Source: Kordia sp965224175 (GTDB lineage Bacteria > Bacteroidota > Bacteroidia > Flavobacteriales > Flavobacteriaceae). From it: 64,000 bases of DNA. Each line of letters begins with the position of its first letter. Positions within the stretch are counted from its first letter, which is position 1. Shown here in pieces: positions 15,568-23,934 of the stretch. The stretch spans positions 3,348,001 to 3,412,000 of the forward strand of contig NZ_OZ245041.1 of assembly GCF_965224175.1 (NCBI RefSeq), read 5' to 3'. Made by a program: the position numbers and the translations under genes. The notes beneath the pieces were generated by a model. That model ran no database searches. It saw nothing but the letters and a program-made list of their open reading frames with translations, and had not been told where the DNA came from.

Positions 15568-17763
15568 ATGACAAGAAAGAAAAAAAAGAAATCGCACAAG
15601 ATCCCAAATCTAACAGACGCGATCCTTCAAATATTTAAAAAATCTTCAAACAAAGTATATAATTACAAACAGATAGCTTCAAAACTTAGTATTACAGATA
15701 CTAGCGGAAGAAATCAAATTATAAAAACACTCAAAAAACTCAAAGCAAAACAAAAAATTGAGGAAATTGATCGTGGAAAATATCGTGTTGTCGGTTCAAC
15801 CGAATATTACACAGGTATTGTTGATATTACTTCACGCGGACAAGGTTATGTAATTTGTGATGATTTTGAAGAAGATATCTTTGTACCAAATAATAAACTT
15901 AACAGAGCTTTAGATGGTGACGAAGTAGAGGTATACGTGTACAAACGTCGTAAAAATAACAGACCAGAAGGTGAAATTACGAACATTGTAAAACGTAAAA
16001 AGACAGAATTTGTAGGTGTATTGCAAATGCAAAAAAACTTTGCATTCGTAGTAGTTTCCAATCAAAAAATGTATACTGATATCTTTGTTCCAAAAGCTAA
16101 AATTAACAATGCACAAAATGGTGACAAAGTATTGGTAGAAATAGAAGATTGGCCAATGCGTGCCGATTCTCCTTTTGGAATTGTAACACAAGTACTTGGA
16201 AAACCAGGAGAACATGATACAGAAATTCATTCCATTTTAGCAGAATATGGTTTACCATATGAATTTCCAAAACATGTAGAAAAATTTGCAAACAAATTAG
16301 ATACATCAATTCAAGCAGAAGAAATCAAAAAACGTAGAGACATGCGCGACATTCTTACGTTTACCATTGATCCAAAAGATGCAAAAGATTTTGATGATGC
16401 TTTATCATTTCAAACACTCGAAAATGGAAACTATGAAATCGGAATTCATATTGCTGATGTTTCACACTATGTAAAACCAGGAAGTGTTTTAGATGAAGAA
16501 GCTTATGATCGTGCAACTTCGGTATACTTAGTAGATCGTGTAGTACCAATGTTACCTGAAATACTCTCAAATGGTGCGTGTTCATTACGACCAAATGAAG
16601 AAAAATATACGTTCTCTGCAGTCTTTGAAATCAATGAAAAAGCAGAAATATTAAACCAATGGTTTGGACGTACAGTTACCTATTCTGACAAACGATTTGC
16701 GTATGAGGAAGCACAAGTAATTATAGAAACTAAAGGAAACGAAATTCCTGCAGATATCTCACTGACTGGAAAAGCTTATAAAGTAGATCAAGCTATTGTT
16801 GATGCAACTTTAAAATTAGATGAATTAGCAAAAATCATGCGTGGAAAACGTATGCGACAAGGTGCAATTTCATTTGACAAAGTAGAAGTACGTTTCAACT
16901 TAGACGAAGATAACAATCCGGAAGGTGTATATTTCAAAACGCAAAAAGATGCTAATAAATTGATTGAAGAATTTATGTTATTAGCTAATAGAAAAGTTGC
17001 TGCGTTTATTGGAAAACAAGAACCGACAAAAACATTTGTATATCGTATTCATGACGAACCAGATGTTGAGAAATTAGCGAATTTACAAACCATTATCTCT
17101 CGTTTTGGATATTCGTTAAATCTAAAATCAAGAAAAAGCACCACAAGTTCTTTAAACCAATTACTAGAAGATGTAAAAGGAAAAGGCGAACAAAATATGG
17201 TAGATACGCTAGCTATTCGAAGCATGAGTAAAGCAAAATATACTACCAATAATATTGGTCACTATGGTTTAGCTTTCGATTATTACTCACACTTTACTTC
17301 GCCAATTCGTCGTTATCCAGATGTCATGGTACATCGTTTATTACAACACTATTTAGATGGTGGAAAGTCTGCTAGTGAAGAAGAATATGAAGAAAAATGT
17401 GAACATTCATCAAACATGGAAAGCTTAGCGGCAAGTGCAGAACGTGATTCTATCAAATACATGCAAATCAAATTCATGCAAGATCACAAAGATGAAGAAT
17501 TCTTAGGTGTCATTTCTGGTGTGACTGAATGGGGAATATATGTAGAAATCATTTCCAACAAATGTGAAGGAATGGTACGTATTCGCGAAATAAAAGATGA
17601 TTACTACAACTTTGATGAAAAGCAATATGCATTAGTTGGAGAAGTTACCAAAAACATGTATCAACTTGGTGATGAAGTAGTTGTAAAAGTAAAAAATACA
17701 GACTTAGTAAAACGTCACTTAGATTTTGACCTCATCGGAAAACGTGTTGAGGTAGAAGCGTAA
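15568..17763 (+). CDS. rnr: Ribonuclease R
   Basis: 731 residues with the RNase R layout: a winged-helix start (residues 10-70), two cold-shock OB domains (about 75-230), the RNB exonuclease domain and a C-terminal S1 domain (about 640-725, 'FLGVISGVTEWGIYVEI'). The RNB metal site is 'DPKDAKDFDDAL' (about 268-279) with the four catalytic Asp. A Lys-rich N-terminus (MTRKKKKKS) replaces the usual longer basic tail. It is a 3'-5' exoribonuclease able to degrade structured RNA. A TATCTTTG -7-like element lies in the divergent region upstream. Confidence 0.96.
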   Translation: MTRKKKKKSHKIPNLTDAILQIFKKSSNKVYNYKQIASKLSITDTSGRNQIIKTLKKLKAKQKIEEIDRGKYRVVGSTEYYTGIVDITSRGQGYVICDDFEEDIFVPNNKLNRALDGDEVEVYVYKRRKNNRPEGEITNIVKRKKTEFVGVLQMQKNFAFVVVSNQKMYTDIFVPKAKINNAQNGDKVLVEIEDWPMRADSPFGIVTQVLGKPGEHDTEIHSILAEYGLPYEFPKHVEKFANKLDTSIQAEEIKKRRDMRDILTFTIDPKDAKDFDDALSFQTLENGNYEIGIHIADVSHYVKPGSVLDEEAYDRATSVYLVDRVVPMLPEILSNGACSLRPNEEKYTFSAVFEINEKAEILNQWFGRTVTYSDKRFAYEEAQVIIETKGNEIPADISLTGKAYKVDQAIVDATLKLDELAKIMRGKRMRQGAISFDKVEVRFNLDEDNNPEGVYFKTQKDANKLIEEFMLLANRKVAAFIGKQEPTKTFVYRIHDEPDVEKLANLQTIISRFGYSLNLKSRKSTTSSLNQLLEDVKGKGEQNMVDTLAIRSMSKAKYTTNNIGHYGLAFDYYSHFTSPIRRYPDVMVHRLLQHYLDGGKSASEEEYEEKCEHSSNMESLAASAERDSIKYMQIKFMQDHKDEEFLGVISGVTEWGIYVEIISNKCEGMVRIREIKDDYYNFDEKQYALVGEVTKNMYQLGDEVVVKVKNTDLVKRHLDFDLIGKRVEVEA

Positions 17764-17863
17764 ATATTACATTCATCAGATTTATGTCACATTGAATGGA
17801 GCCGAAATGTAACATTTTTTAAAAACAGATACTAACGTTTAAATAATCAGAAACACAACTATT

Positions 17864-18178
17864 ATGATATTTACAACAACAGATACCTTTCAAAACAGAG
17901 AAATTACAGAATATTTAGGCTTAGTTTCTGGAATGACATATAGTGTAAGTTACAGTTACAAAGGAATGTCGTTCAAAGACATGTTCAGTACAAAAAAATA
18001 CTATTCACAAATAGAAACAGCTATTGAAGAAGTAAAAGAAAAAACATTTCAAAAACTAAGTGACAATGCTGCCAAATTACAAGCAGATGGTGTTGTAGGG
18101 ATTCATGTAGATATGGAAATAAGTGCTGGTGGTGCAGTAATGGTTAGTATTACAGGAACTGCTGTAAAATTGAAATAA
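17864..18178 (+). CDS. YbjQ (UPF0145) family protein
   Basis: 104 residues. The layout 'VSGMTYSVSYS', a helix, 'NAAKLQADGVVGIHVDMEIS' and 'VMVSITGTAVKLK' is that of the YbjQ/UPF0145 fold, a pentameric protein sometimes named heavy-metal-binding. The metal role is not proven for the family. It is 100 bases after rnr and followed by a strong terminator. Confidence 0.85.
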   Translation: MIFTTTDTFQNREITEYLGLVSGMTYSVSYSYKGMSFKDMFSTKKYYSQIETAIEEVKEKTFQKLSDNAAKLQADGVVGIHVDMEISAGGAVMVSITGTAVKLK

Positions 18179-18192
18179 AAATAACATCAAAT

Positions 18193-18228
18193 AAAAAAGC
18201 TCGATTCTTAAAAAAATCGAGCTTTTTT
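18193..18228. terminator. Bidirectional terminator
   Basis: AAAAAAGCTCGATT, loop, AATCGAGCTTTTTT. It lies between the YbjQ gene and the convergent precursor-peptide gene and serves both. Confidence 0.9.
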
Positions 18229-18248
18229 GCTTTTATATTCTTTCAGTA

Positions 18249-18440
18249 TTAATATTCATCATCGCATAAACAAGCTACTTCGCAAGCCAAAGGTCCAAAG
18301 CTTGTAGTATTTCCTGCGCCACAATACAAACCTGGAATAAAAGATAAAAATCCTCCAGTTCCACCGTTTGCTTTCTCCGCGTTTAATTGAGAAATCTTTT
18401 GCTTGTTAATCTTCAATGATTTTAAATTCTTTTTTTTCAT
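18249..18440 (-). CDS. Lanthipeptide-like (class I leader type) precursor peptide, orphan
   Basis: 63 residues. The leader MKKKNLKSLKINKQKISQLN is the flavobacterial class I lanthipeptide leader type (basic start, L-K-x-L-x-x-N-K, then I-S-x-L). It is followed by 'NGGTGG', a double-glycine cleavage region (26-30). The core is rich in Gly, Ser and Thr and has four Cys (40, 53, 57, 59), ending CLCDDEY. The Ser/Thr plus Cys content suits lanthionine formation. No LanB, LanC, LanM, protease or ABC exporter gene lies nearby, so modification and export would depend on genes elsewhere. It is monocistronic with a terminator. Confidence 0.8.
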   Translation of the reverse strand: MKKKNLKSLKINKQKISQLNAEKANGGTGGFLSFIPGLYCGAGNTTSFGPLACEVACLCDDEY

Positions 18441-18701
18441 GATCTAAGTTTTTTTAAGTTTTCAGCTTAAATGTACTAAACATACTTTAATACTAATTAC
18501 GGTAAAACCATAATTAACAGTTAATTACATTAAAAATATTTTATAAAATTATAAACAGCATACCAACATGAATATTTGAGTATTTAGATCTTTAAAATGA
18601 TCTATTAAAAGTTATTTATCTCCAAAAATTAAATAAAAACTGTAACAATCCGTTTTCTATAGAGTCTTTACATACAAATACAAATACTAAAACTAAGAGT
18701 C

Positions 18702-19373
18702 ATGAAAAATATATTCACATTCATTTTATGCATACTAGCATATACAGTTGCTGCACAAAAACCATTAGAAAAAGAAGTTGGTGATTTTGATGAAGTAAAA
18801 GTTTTCGATCTTATAGAAATCAACTTAATAAAATCTAACGAAAACAAAGTCGTTATTACGGGAGCTGATACAGAAGATGTTGAAATCATAAACAAAAAAG
18901 GAAAACTAAAAATACGCATGAAGTTTGATCGTATTTTTGATGGTTCAGAAACATTCGTAGAAGTATACTACAAAGACATATCAATCATTGATGCTAACGA
19001 AGGTGCTGTTATTGTTGCCAATGAAACTATGAAACAACCTTATTTAAAGCTCAAAACACAAGAAGGCGGAAAAATCATTGCAAGCTTAGATGTTGATAAC
19101 TTAGAATCGAAAGCAGTTTCTGGCGGAATTATTGATACTTCAGGGAAAGTAAAACACCAAGAAATTACACTGAATACTGGTGGAATTTATGAAGGTAAAA
19201 AATTACTAACTGAGCAAACAAAAGTTAAAGTAAGTGCTGGCGGAGAAGCTTATGTTTCTGCTTCTGTATTAGCAGATGCTAGAGTAAGAGCTGGTGGATA
19301 TATTGAAATTCATGGTGATCCAGAAACTATAAAAAAAGACAAACTCTTTGGAGGAAAAATAAAAGTAAAATAA
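18702..19373 (+). CDS. Head GIN domain protein (DUF2807), secreted
   Basis: 223 residues with a signal peptide (MKNIFTFILCILAYTVAAQ). From residue 28 on, 'VFDLIEINLIKSNENKVVITG' and the repeating short strands with 'GG' turns ('VSGGIID', 'NTGGIYEG', 'SAGGEAYVSA', 'RAGGYIEI') form the right-handed beta-helix of DUF2807. These are exported, possibly adhesive or cell-envelope proteins of unknown role. A terminator follows. Confidence 0.85.
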   Translation: MKNIFTFILCILAYTVAAQKPLEKEVGDFDEVKVFDLIEINLIKSNENKVVITGADTEDVEIINKKGKLKIRMKFDRIFDGSETFVEVYYKDISIIDANEGAVIVANETMKQPYLKLKTQEGGKIIASLDVDNLESKAVSGGIIDTSGKVKHQEITLNTGGIYEGKKLLTEQTKVKVSAGGEAYVSASVLADARVRAGGYIEIHGDPETIKKDKLFGGKIKVK

Positions 19374-19405
19374 ACTAGGTATTTTACAATTCATCAATCA
19401 ATCTT

Positions 19406-19445
19406 GAAAAACGTCTAAACTGCCATTTAGACGTTTTTCTTTTTT
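19406..19445 (+). terminator. Terminator after the GIN-domain gene
   Basis: AAAAACGTCTAAA, loop tgcca, TTTAGACGTTTTT, T-run continuing. Confidence 0.85.
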
Positions 19446-19490
19446 ACTTGATCATCAAGATTTGAATGCTCCGAAACAAGCGTTAAAATA

Positions 19491-19542
19491 TTTTAATTGT
19501 TTCCGTTCAATGCTCCGACGCTTGCCTCAAAGTAGTTGACTT
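19491..19542 (+). repeat. Dispersed intergenic repeat, best copy
   Basis: TTTTAATTGTTTCCGTTCAATGCT, then GCTTGCC and AAAGTAGTTGACTT. An inverted, diverged copy lies at 9891-9940, and the first 24 bases recur at 35159-35182. It sits about 65 bases before the LysE start. Confidence 0.65.
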
Positions 19543-19608
19543 GTTACATCTGTTACTATTTCCTTACTAATAGAAATAAAATCATATTACTTTTAGTACT
19601 TTTGTTTT

Positions 19609-20283
19609 ATGTTTGATGGATTAGCATACGCTGCACTTTACGGATTTATCTTAGCCTTTGCCGTTGGTCCTGTTTTCTTTATTATCATAGAAACCAGTAT
19701 TACCAAAGGTTTTAGAAGCGCTTTAGCATTTGACTTAGGAGCTATCTTTGCAGATATCATTTTCATTACATTTGCATACTACAGTACAAGTCAAATCTTA
19801 GAAAAAATAAAGGATGATCCTAATTTAATTATCTTTGGAGGACTTATTTTACTTGCCTTCGGAATTATCTCTTATATAAAAACTTCTAAATCGTTTCGAA
19901 AAATAGTTCGTGAACATTACAGCGTTGATACTAAAAAAAATCTCTTTGGATTATTCGTTAAAGGCTTTCTACTGAACTTTATCAATTTTGGAGTGTTAGC
20001 TGGTTGGATAGGAGTTATTATCATGGCAAATGCGCTTACAACAACTTCTGAAGGTGTTATTTTATTCCTATCAACAGTATTGATAAGTATGTTGATCACG
20101 GATATCGCAAAAATGTTGCTTGCTAAAAAATTAAAAAGCAAAATGACGCCACGCGTTATCTTTAAAACAAAAAAATGGGTCAGTATTCTAATAATTGTTT
20201 TTGGATCTGTCATGATACTTCAAGGAACGTTCCCAAAAGAATTAGCAAAACTCAAACAAATACTATTAGACTTCTTTTCATAA
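19609..20283 (+). CDS. LysE-family exporter
   Basis: 224 residues, six predicted helices. The N-terminus 'YGFILAFAVGPVFFIIIETSITKGFR' is the LysE/RhtB signature (a G-P in helix 1, then a conserved KG). An aspartate in helix 2 ('DLGAIFADIIFI') is also typical. Family members export amino acids or similar small metabolites across the inner membrane; the substrate cannot be told. It ends at a strong terminator just before a convergent tRNA gene. Confidence 0.9.
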   Translation: MFDGLAYAALYGFILAFAVGPVFFIIIETSITKGFRSALAFDLGAIFADIIFITFAYYSTSQILEKIKDDPNLIIFGGLILLAFGIISYIKTSKSFRKIVREHYSVDTKKNLFGLFVKGFLLNFINFGVLAGWIGVIIMANALTTTSEGVILFLSTVLISMLITDIAKMLLAKKLKSKMTPRVIFKTKKWVSILIIVFGSVMILQGTFPKELAKLKQILLDFFS

Positions 20284-20287
20284 AAAT

Positions 20288-20325
20288 AAAAAAACCTTCT
20301 GATTATCAGAAGGTTTTCTTTTTTT
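20288..20325. terminator. Terminator between LysE gene and tRNA-Cys
   Basis: AAAACCTTCTGAT-t-ATCAGAAGGTTTT with A- and T-runs on the two sides; it can act for both directions. Confidence 0.9.
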
Positions 20326-20398
20326 GGAGGCGTCGAGCGGATTCGAACCGCTGTACAAGGTTTTGCAGACCTCTGCCTAGCCACTCGGCCACGACGCC
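20325..20398 (-). tRNA. tRNA-Cys (anticodon GCA)
   Basis: On the minus strand the 74-base sequence starts GGCGTCGTGGCCGAGTGG and ends GACGCCTCCA. The acceptor arms GGCGTCG/CGACGCC pair, the anticodon loop is CTGCAAA (GCA), and the T arm contains GGTTCGAATCC. CCA is encoded. The D-loop is short, as usual for tRNA-Cys. Confidence 0.95.
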
Positions 20399-20467
20399 AT
20401 TTGTGATTGCAAATTTAACTAATTTTACATTCTATGCAACAAAAAGAAACATTAAATAGTATTCGTA

Positions 20468-20824
20468 TTAACGTTGCGAAGTCATTTCAATAGTAACCAT
20501 TTGAACATTACCACCAATAGGAGGATTTAATTTTGAAACTTCTACAGTAGCTTCATTTGCTATTGCAATTTCATCAAAAATTCGATTTAAAATACGTTTG
20601 GCTACATGTTCTAACAATTTAGAACGAATTGCCATTTCTTCTTTTACAATTCTGTTAATATGTACATAATCAACAGTATCTTTTAGTTCATCGCTTTTTG
20701 CTGAGGTTTGTAAATTGGCTTTTACCGCAACATCAACTCTGTAATCGCTTCCTATTTTACTTTCTTCCACAAGACAACCGTGAAAAGCATATACTCTGAT
20801 GTTGGTAACACGAATAATTCCCAT
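20468..20824 (-). CDS. folB: Dihydroneopterin aldolase
   Basis: 118 residues. 'VYAFHGCLVEESKIG' (11-25) carries the pterin-binding Glu. 'TVDYVHI' gives Tyr53 and 'VSKLNPPIGG' gives catalytic Lys98. It converts dihydroneopterin to 6-hydroxymethyl-dihydropterin in folate synthesis. It lies alone between tRNA-Cys and a small zinc-ribbon gene on the same strand; no other fol genes are near. Confidence 0.93.
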   Translation of the reverse strand: MGIIRVTNIRVYAFHGCLVEESKIGSDYRVDVAVKANLQTSAKSDELKDTVDYVHINRIVKEEMAIRSKLLEHVAKRILNRIFDEIAIANEATVEVSKLNPPIGGNVQMVTIEMTSQR

Positions 20825-20871
20825 AAATAATCTTCTTAAAGAAGCTAATGTACAGTATTCTTAGCAATTTA

Positions 20872-21081
20872 TCAACCTGTAAAAAAGTCAAAAATATTGC
20901 TCATAGCACTTGTTTTTGCTTTGTAGAATTCTGTATACGAACAACGTTCACACGTTATAGAAGTATATTTTTGATTTTGTACATCAAATATTTTAGACAA
21001 CGTTCCACCTGTAGCTCTTAGCTCTGCTACTTGATACGTTCTGTTTTGACACTTTGGACAAGAATAATTAGGATGTTGCAT
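20872..21081 (-). CDS. Small zinc-ribbon protein
   Basis: 69 residues with two CxxC pairs: 'CPKCQNRTYQVAELRATGG' near the start and 'CERCSYTEFYK' 36 residues later. The layout matches the short 'nucleic-acid-binding Zn-ribbon' proteins of the YpzJ type (a T-G-G turn between the knuckles). Function unknown. It is 47 bases upstream of folB on the same strand and may share its transcript. Confidence 0.8.
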   Translation of the reverse strand: MQHPNYSCPKCQNRTYQVAELRATGGTLSKIFDVQNQKYTSITCERCSYTEFYKAKTSAMSNIFDFFTG

Positions 21082-21227
21082 ATATAATTATTTAAAAAAA
21101 TTAAACTTTTATATATAAGTGCTGCATTATGAATGTTCGTTACAAGGAAGTAAAAAGAAACTTATAGCATTTCACATTAATTCGCTAATTTTGCGGTTTA
21201 TTTTAACAAACTTTTCAATACAAAATA

Positions 21228-23258
21228 ATGTCTGAAGAAACAAAATCGCTCAACTTTATTGAGCACATTATTGAAGAAGATTTGGCAAACGGAATGTCAA
21301 AAAACGATTTACGTTTTCGATTTCCTCCTGAGCCAAATGGGTATTTACACATTGGACATACCAAAGCTATTGGTATTAGTTTTGGTTTGGGTGAAAAATA
21401 CAATGCACCTGTAAACCTTCGTTTTGACGATACAAATCCTGCAAAAGAAGAGCAGGAATATGTAGATGCAATTAAACGTGATATCGCCTGGCTTGGCTAT
21501 CAATGGGCAAGCGAATGTTATTCTTCAGACTATTTCCAGCAACTGTATGACTGGACAATTCAATTAATAAAAGACGGAAAAGCCTATGTAGATTCACAAT
21601 CTTCTGAGGAAATGGCAGCTCAAAAAGGAACGCCAACAGAAGTAGGAACCAATAGTCCGTACAGAGATAGAAGCGTGGAAGAAAATTTAGATTTATTCCA
21701 ACGTATGAAAAATGGCGAATTTGAAGCTGGAACACATGTACTACGTGCCAAAATTGACATGGAAGATCCAAATATGTTAATGCGTGATCCGTTGATGTAC
21801 AGAATTTTATATGCACATCATCATAGAACTGGAAATGATTGGTGTATTTACCCAATGTACGATTGGACACATGGTGAAAGTGATTATATAGAACAAATTT
21901 CACATTCTTTATGTTCCCTAGAATTTAAACCACATCGTAAACTCTATGATTGGTTTAAGGAGAATGTATTTGAATACAGTAAAAATGAATTTCCATTACA
22001 ACCGAAACAACGCGAATTTGCACGCCTTAATTTAAGCTATACCATTATGAGTAAACGTAAATTACTCAAATTGGTAGAAGACAAGATTGTTTCTGGTTGG
22101 GACGATCCGCGAATGCCTACAATTTCTGGTTTACGTAGAAGAGGTTATACACCAACAGCTATTAGAAAATTTGTGGATACAGTTGGAGTTGCTAAACGTG
22201 AAAATGTCATCGATGTATCTTTATTAGAATTTTGCATTCGCGAAGATTTAAACAAAACTGCCAATCGTGTGATGGGGGTATTAAATCCTGTGAAGTTAGT
22301 TATTAGCAACTATCCAGAAGGAAAGGTTGAAATGCTTGAAGCAGAAAATAATCCAGAAGATGCTAATTCAGGAACACATGAAGTGCCTTTTTCAAGAGAA
22401 TTATACATTGAAAAAGAAGACTTTAAAGAAGAAGCTGGAAGCAAGTTTTTTAGATTAACGCTTGGAAAAGAAGTACGTCTTAAAAATGCATACATCATCA
22501 AAGGAGAAAATGTAGTAAAAGATGAAGATGGAAACATTACAGAAATTCACTGTACATATGACACTGATAGTTTAAGTGGAAGCGGAACAGAAGCCAGTGT
22601 ACGTAAAGTAAAAGGTACTTTACATTGGGTTTCTACGGCACATGCTGTACAAGCTGAGGTTCGTGTATACGATCGTTTGTTTTCTGATGAAGCACCAGGA
22701 AATCATAAGGATAAAGACTTCATGGAGTTTGTAAATCCAGATTCATTAAGTGTGGTAAATGCATTTGTAGAACCATACTTAACAGAAGCAAAAGTTGGTG
22801 ATCGTTTTCAATTTCAACGTCTAGGATATTTCTGTGTAGACGAAGATACGACAGCAGACAAGTTAATCTTTAATAAAACAGTTGGTTTGCGTGATACGTG
22901 GGCAAAACAGAAACCAAAACCTGTTCAGAACAACCCAAAACCGCAAAATCAACAATCAACAAGACCTGCGATTGAAGAAATTAAAAAGCTAGGAAAAAAA
23001 TACACTAATTATCCAGCTGAAAAACAGGAAATTACAAAAGCTAAAATTCAAGAATTGGCTGAAAAAGTTCCGTATGAAGATTTAGAGCCTTTGTTTGCAA
23101 CAGCAACAAAGAAAGCAGGAACACGAATTGCTGCGATGATTACTTTAGGTGTATTGTTGAAAAATGGACAAGAACGCAACGAAAATATCAACGATTTCAT
23201 TGCAAAAGCATTAGATGATAAAAACGATTTGTTAGTTGCAGAAGCGCAACAAATCTAA
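21228..23258 (+). CDS. glnS: Glutaminyl-tRNA synthetase with C-terminal extension
   Basis: 676 residues. Class I motifs are HIGH at 41-44 in 'PPEPNGYLHIGHTKAIG' and 'MSKR' near residue 272. 'YDWTHGESDYIEQISHSLCSLEF' is GlnRS-specific. The anticodon-binding beta-barrels reach to about residue 560. A proline/glutamine-rich linker ('KPKPVQNNPKPQNQQS') then joins an extra C-terminal domain of about 100 residues, predicted helical. Such extensions are common in Bacteroidota GlnRS and are often annotated as YqeY-like; I could not confirm that here. It charges tRNA-Gln directly. A terminator follows. Confidence 0.95.
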   Translation: MSEETKSLNFIEHIIEEDLANGMSKNDLRFRFPPEPNGYLHIGHTKAIGISFGLGEKYNAPVNLRFDDTNPAKEEQEYVDAIKRDIAWLGYQWASECYSSDYFQQLYDWTIQLIKDGKAYVDSQSSEEMAAQKGTPTEVGTNSPYRDRSVEENLDLFQRMKNGEFEAGTHVLRAKIDMEDPNMLMRDPLMYRILYAHHHRTGNDWCIYPMYDWTHGESDYIEQISHSLCSLEFKPHRKLYDWFKENVFEYSKNEFPLQPKQREFARLNLSYTIMSKRKLLKLVEDKIVSGWDDPRMPTISGLRRRGYTPTAIRKFVDTVGVAKRENVIDVSLLEFCIREDLNKTANRVMGVLNPVKLVISNYPEGKVEMLEAENNPEDANSGTHEVPFSRELYIEKEDFKEEAGSKFFRLTLGKEVRLKNAYIIKGENVVKDEDGNITEIHCTYDTDSLSGSGTEASVRKVKGTLHWVSTAHAVQAEVRVYDRLFSDEAPGNHKDKDFMEFVNPDSLSVVNAFVEPYLTEAKVGDRFQFQRLGYFCVDEDTTADKLIFNKTVGLRDTWAKQKPKPVQNNPKPQNQQSTRPAIEEIKKLGKKYTNYPAEKQEITKAKIQELAEKVPYEDLEPLFATATKKAGTRIAAMITLGVLLKNGQERNENINDFIAKALDDKNDLLVAEAQQI

Positions 23259-23279
23259 ACAAAATCAGTTATATATAAG

Positions 23280-23309
23280 AAGACTGTACTTCGGTACGGT
23301 CTTTTTTTA
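23280..23309 (+). terminator. Terminator after glnS
   Basis: AGACTGTAC-ttcg-GTACGGTCTTTTTTT, a UUCG tetraloop stem with a long T-run. Confidence 0.9.
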
Positions 23310-23340
23310 TGACTAAATTTTATAAAGAATAGTTTCCATA

Positions 23341-23907
23341 ATGAATGTAAAAAATATACTAATTATAATAGGACAAATGATATTGTTTTTTATCATTGGT
23401 GTTTTAAGTTTTTCTTTAATATATCTAAAAATACCTGGTTATGGAGGTCTTTGTGATGCTGATCAAATTGTATTTGTTCTAGTATGGTTTGTATTCTTTG
23501 TAACATCCGTTGGATTTATGTTGAATTCTTGGATATTTTATAATAAAAACAACTGGAAACCATATCGAATCTTTGCAATTTCAGTAACTGCTGCACTTAT
23601 ATTTCTATGTATATTTTTAAGACAAATCATTATGTTTGTTCAATTTGGTAACGAAAAATATGTGATTGAAGGAGAAAATTTTGTCTTTGTAAAGATTCAA
23701 CTATTTGAAAATGGACGCTTTTTTGCAAAAACTTTCGATGTTGCTTGCGATAGAGAATCTGTTGGAACTTACGAGTTATCAAAAAATACGCTCGAATTAC
23801 ATTTTGAAAACGAAAATCCTGATTATTTAGGAACTACTTATCAAATTAAAAACTCAGAGGTAATTTGTTTAAATTGTGATCAAGATTATAATTTAAAGAT
23901 CAAATAA
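23341..23907 (+). CDS. Membrane protein of unknown function with C-terminal exported domain
   Basis: 188 residues. Three hydrophobic segments (about 5-28, 42-66 and 78-100) are followed by a soluble domain of about 85 residues with repeated 'ELSKNTLELHFENE' type strands, probably small and beta-rich. It resembles no family I recognise. It is separated by 27 bases from the lipoprotein gene behind it, so the two may be one unit. Confidence 0.65.
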   Translation: MNVKNILIIIGQMILFFIIGVLSFSLIYLKIPGYGGLCDADQIVFVLVWFVFFVTSVGFMLNSWIFYNKNNWKPYRIFAISVTAALIFLCIFLRQIIMFVQFGNEKYVIEGENFVFVKIQLFENGRFFAKTFDVACDRESVGTYELSKNTLELHFENENPDYLGTTYQIKNSEVICLNCDQDYNLKIK

Positions 23908-23934
23908 TGGTATTCATTTAAAATATTAATATTT

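Noticed and set aside
15265..15597. 110-codon minus-strand frame between the lipid kinase and rnr
   Set aside because: It overlaps both genes' ends and the divergent promoter region; the hydrophobic composition follows from the AT-rich DNA.
20175..20459. Plus-strand frame across the LysE end and tRNA-Cys
   Set aside because: The string 'RRRADSNRCTRFCRPLPSHSATTPF' is the well-known translation of the strand opposite a tRNA gene.
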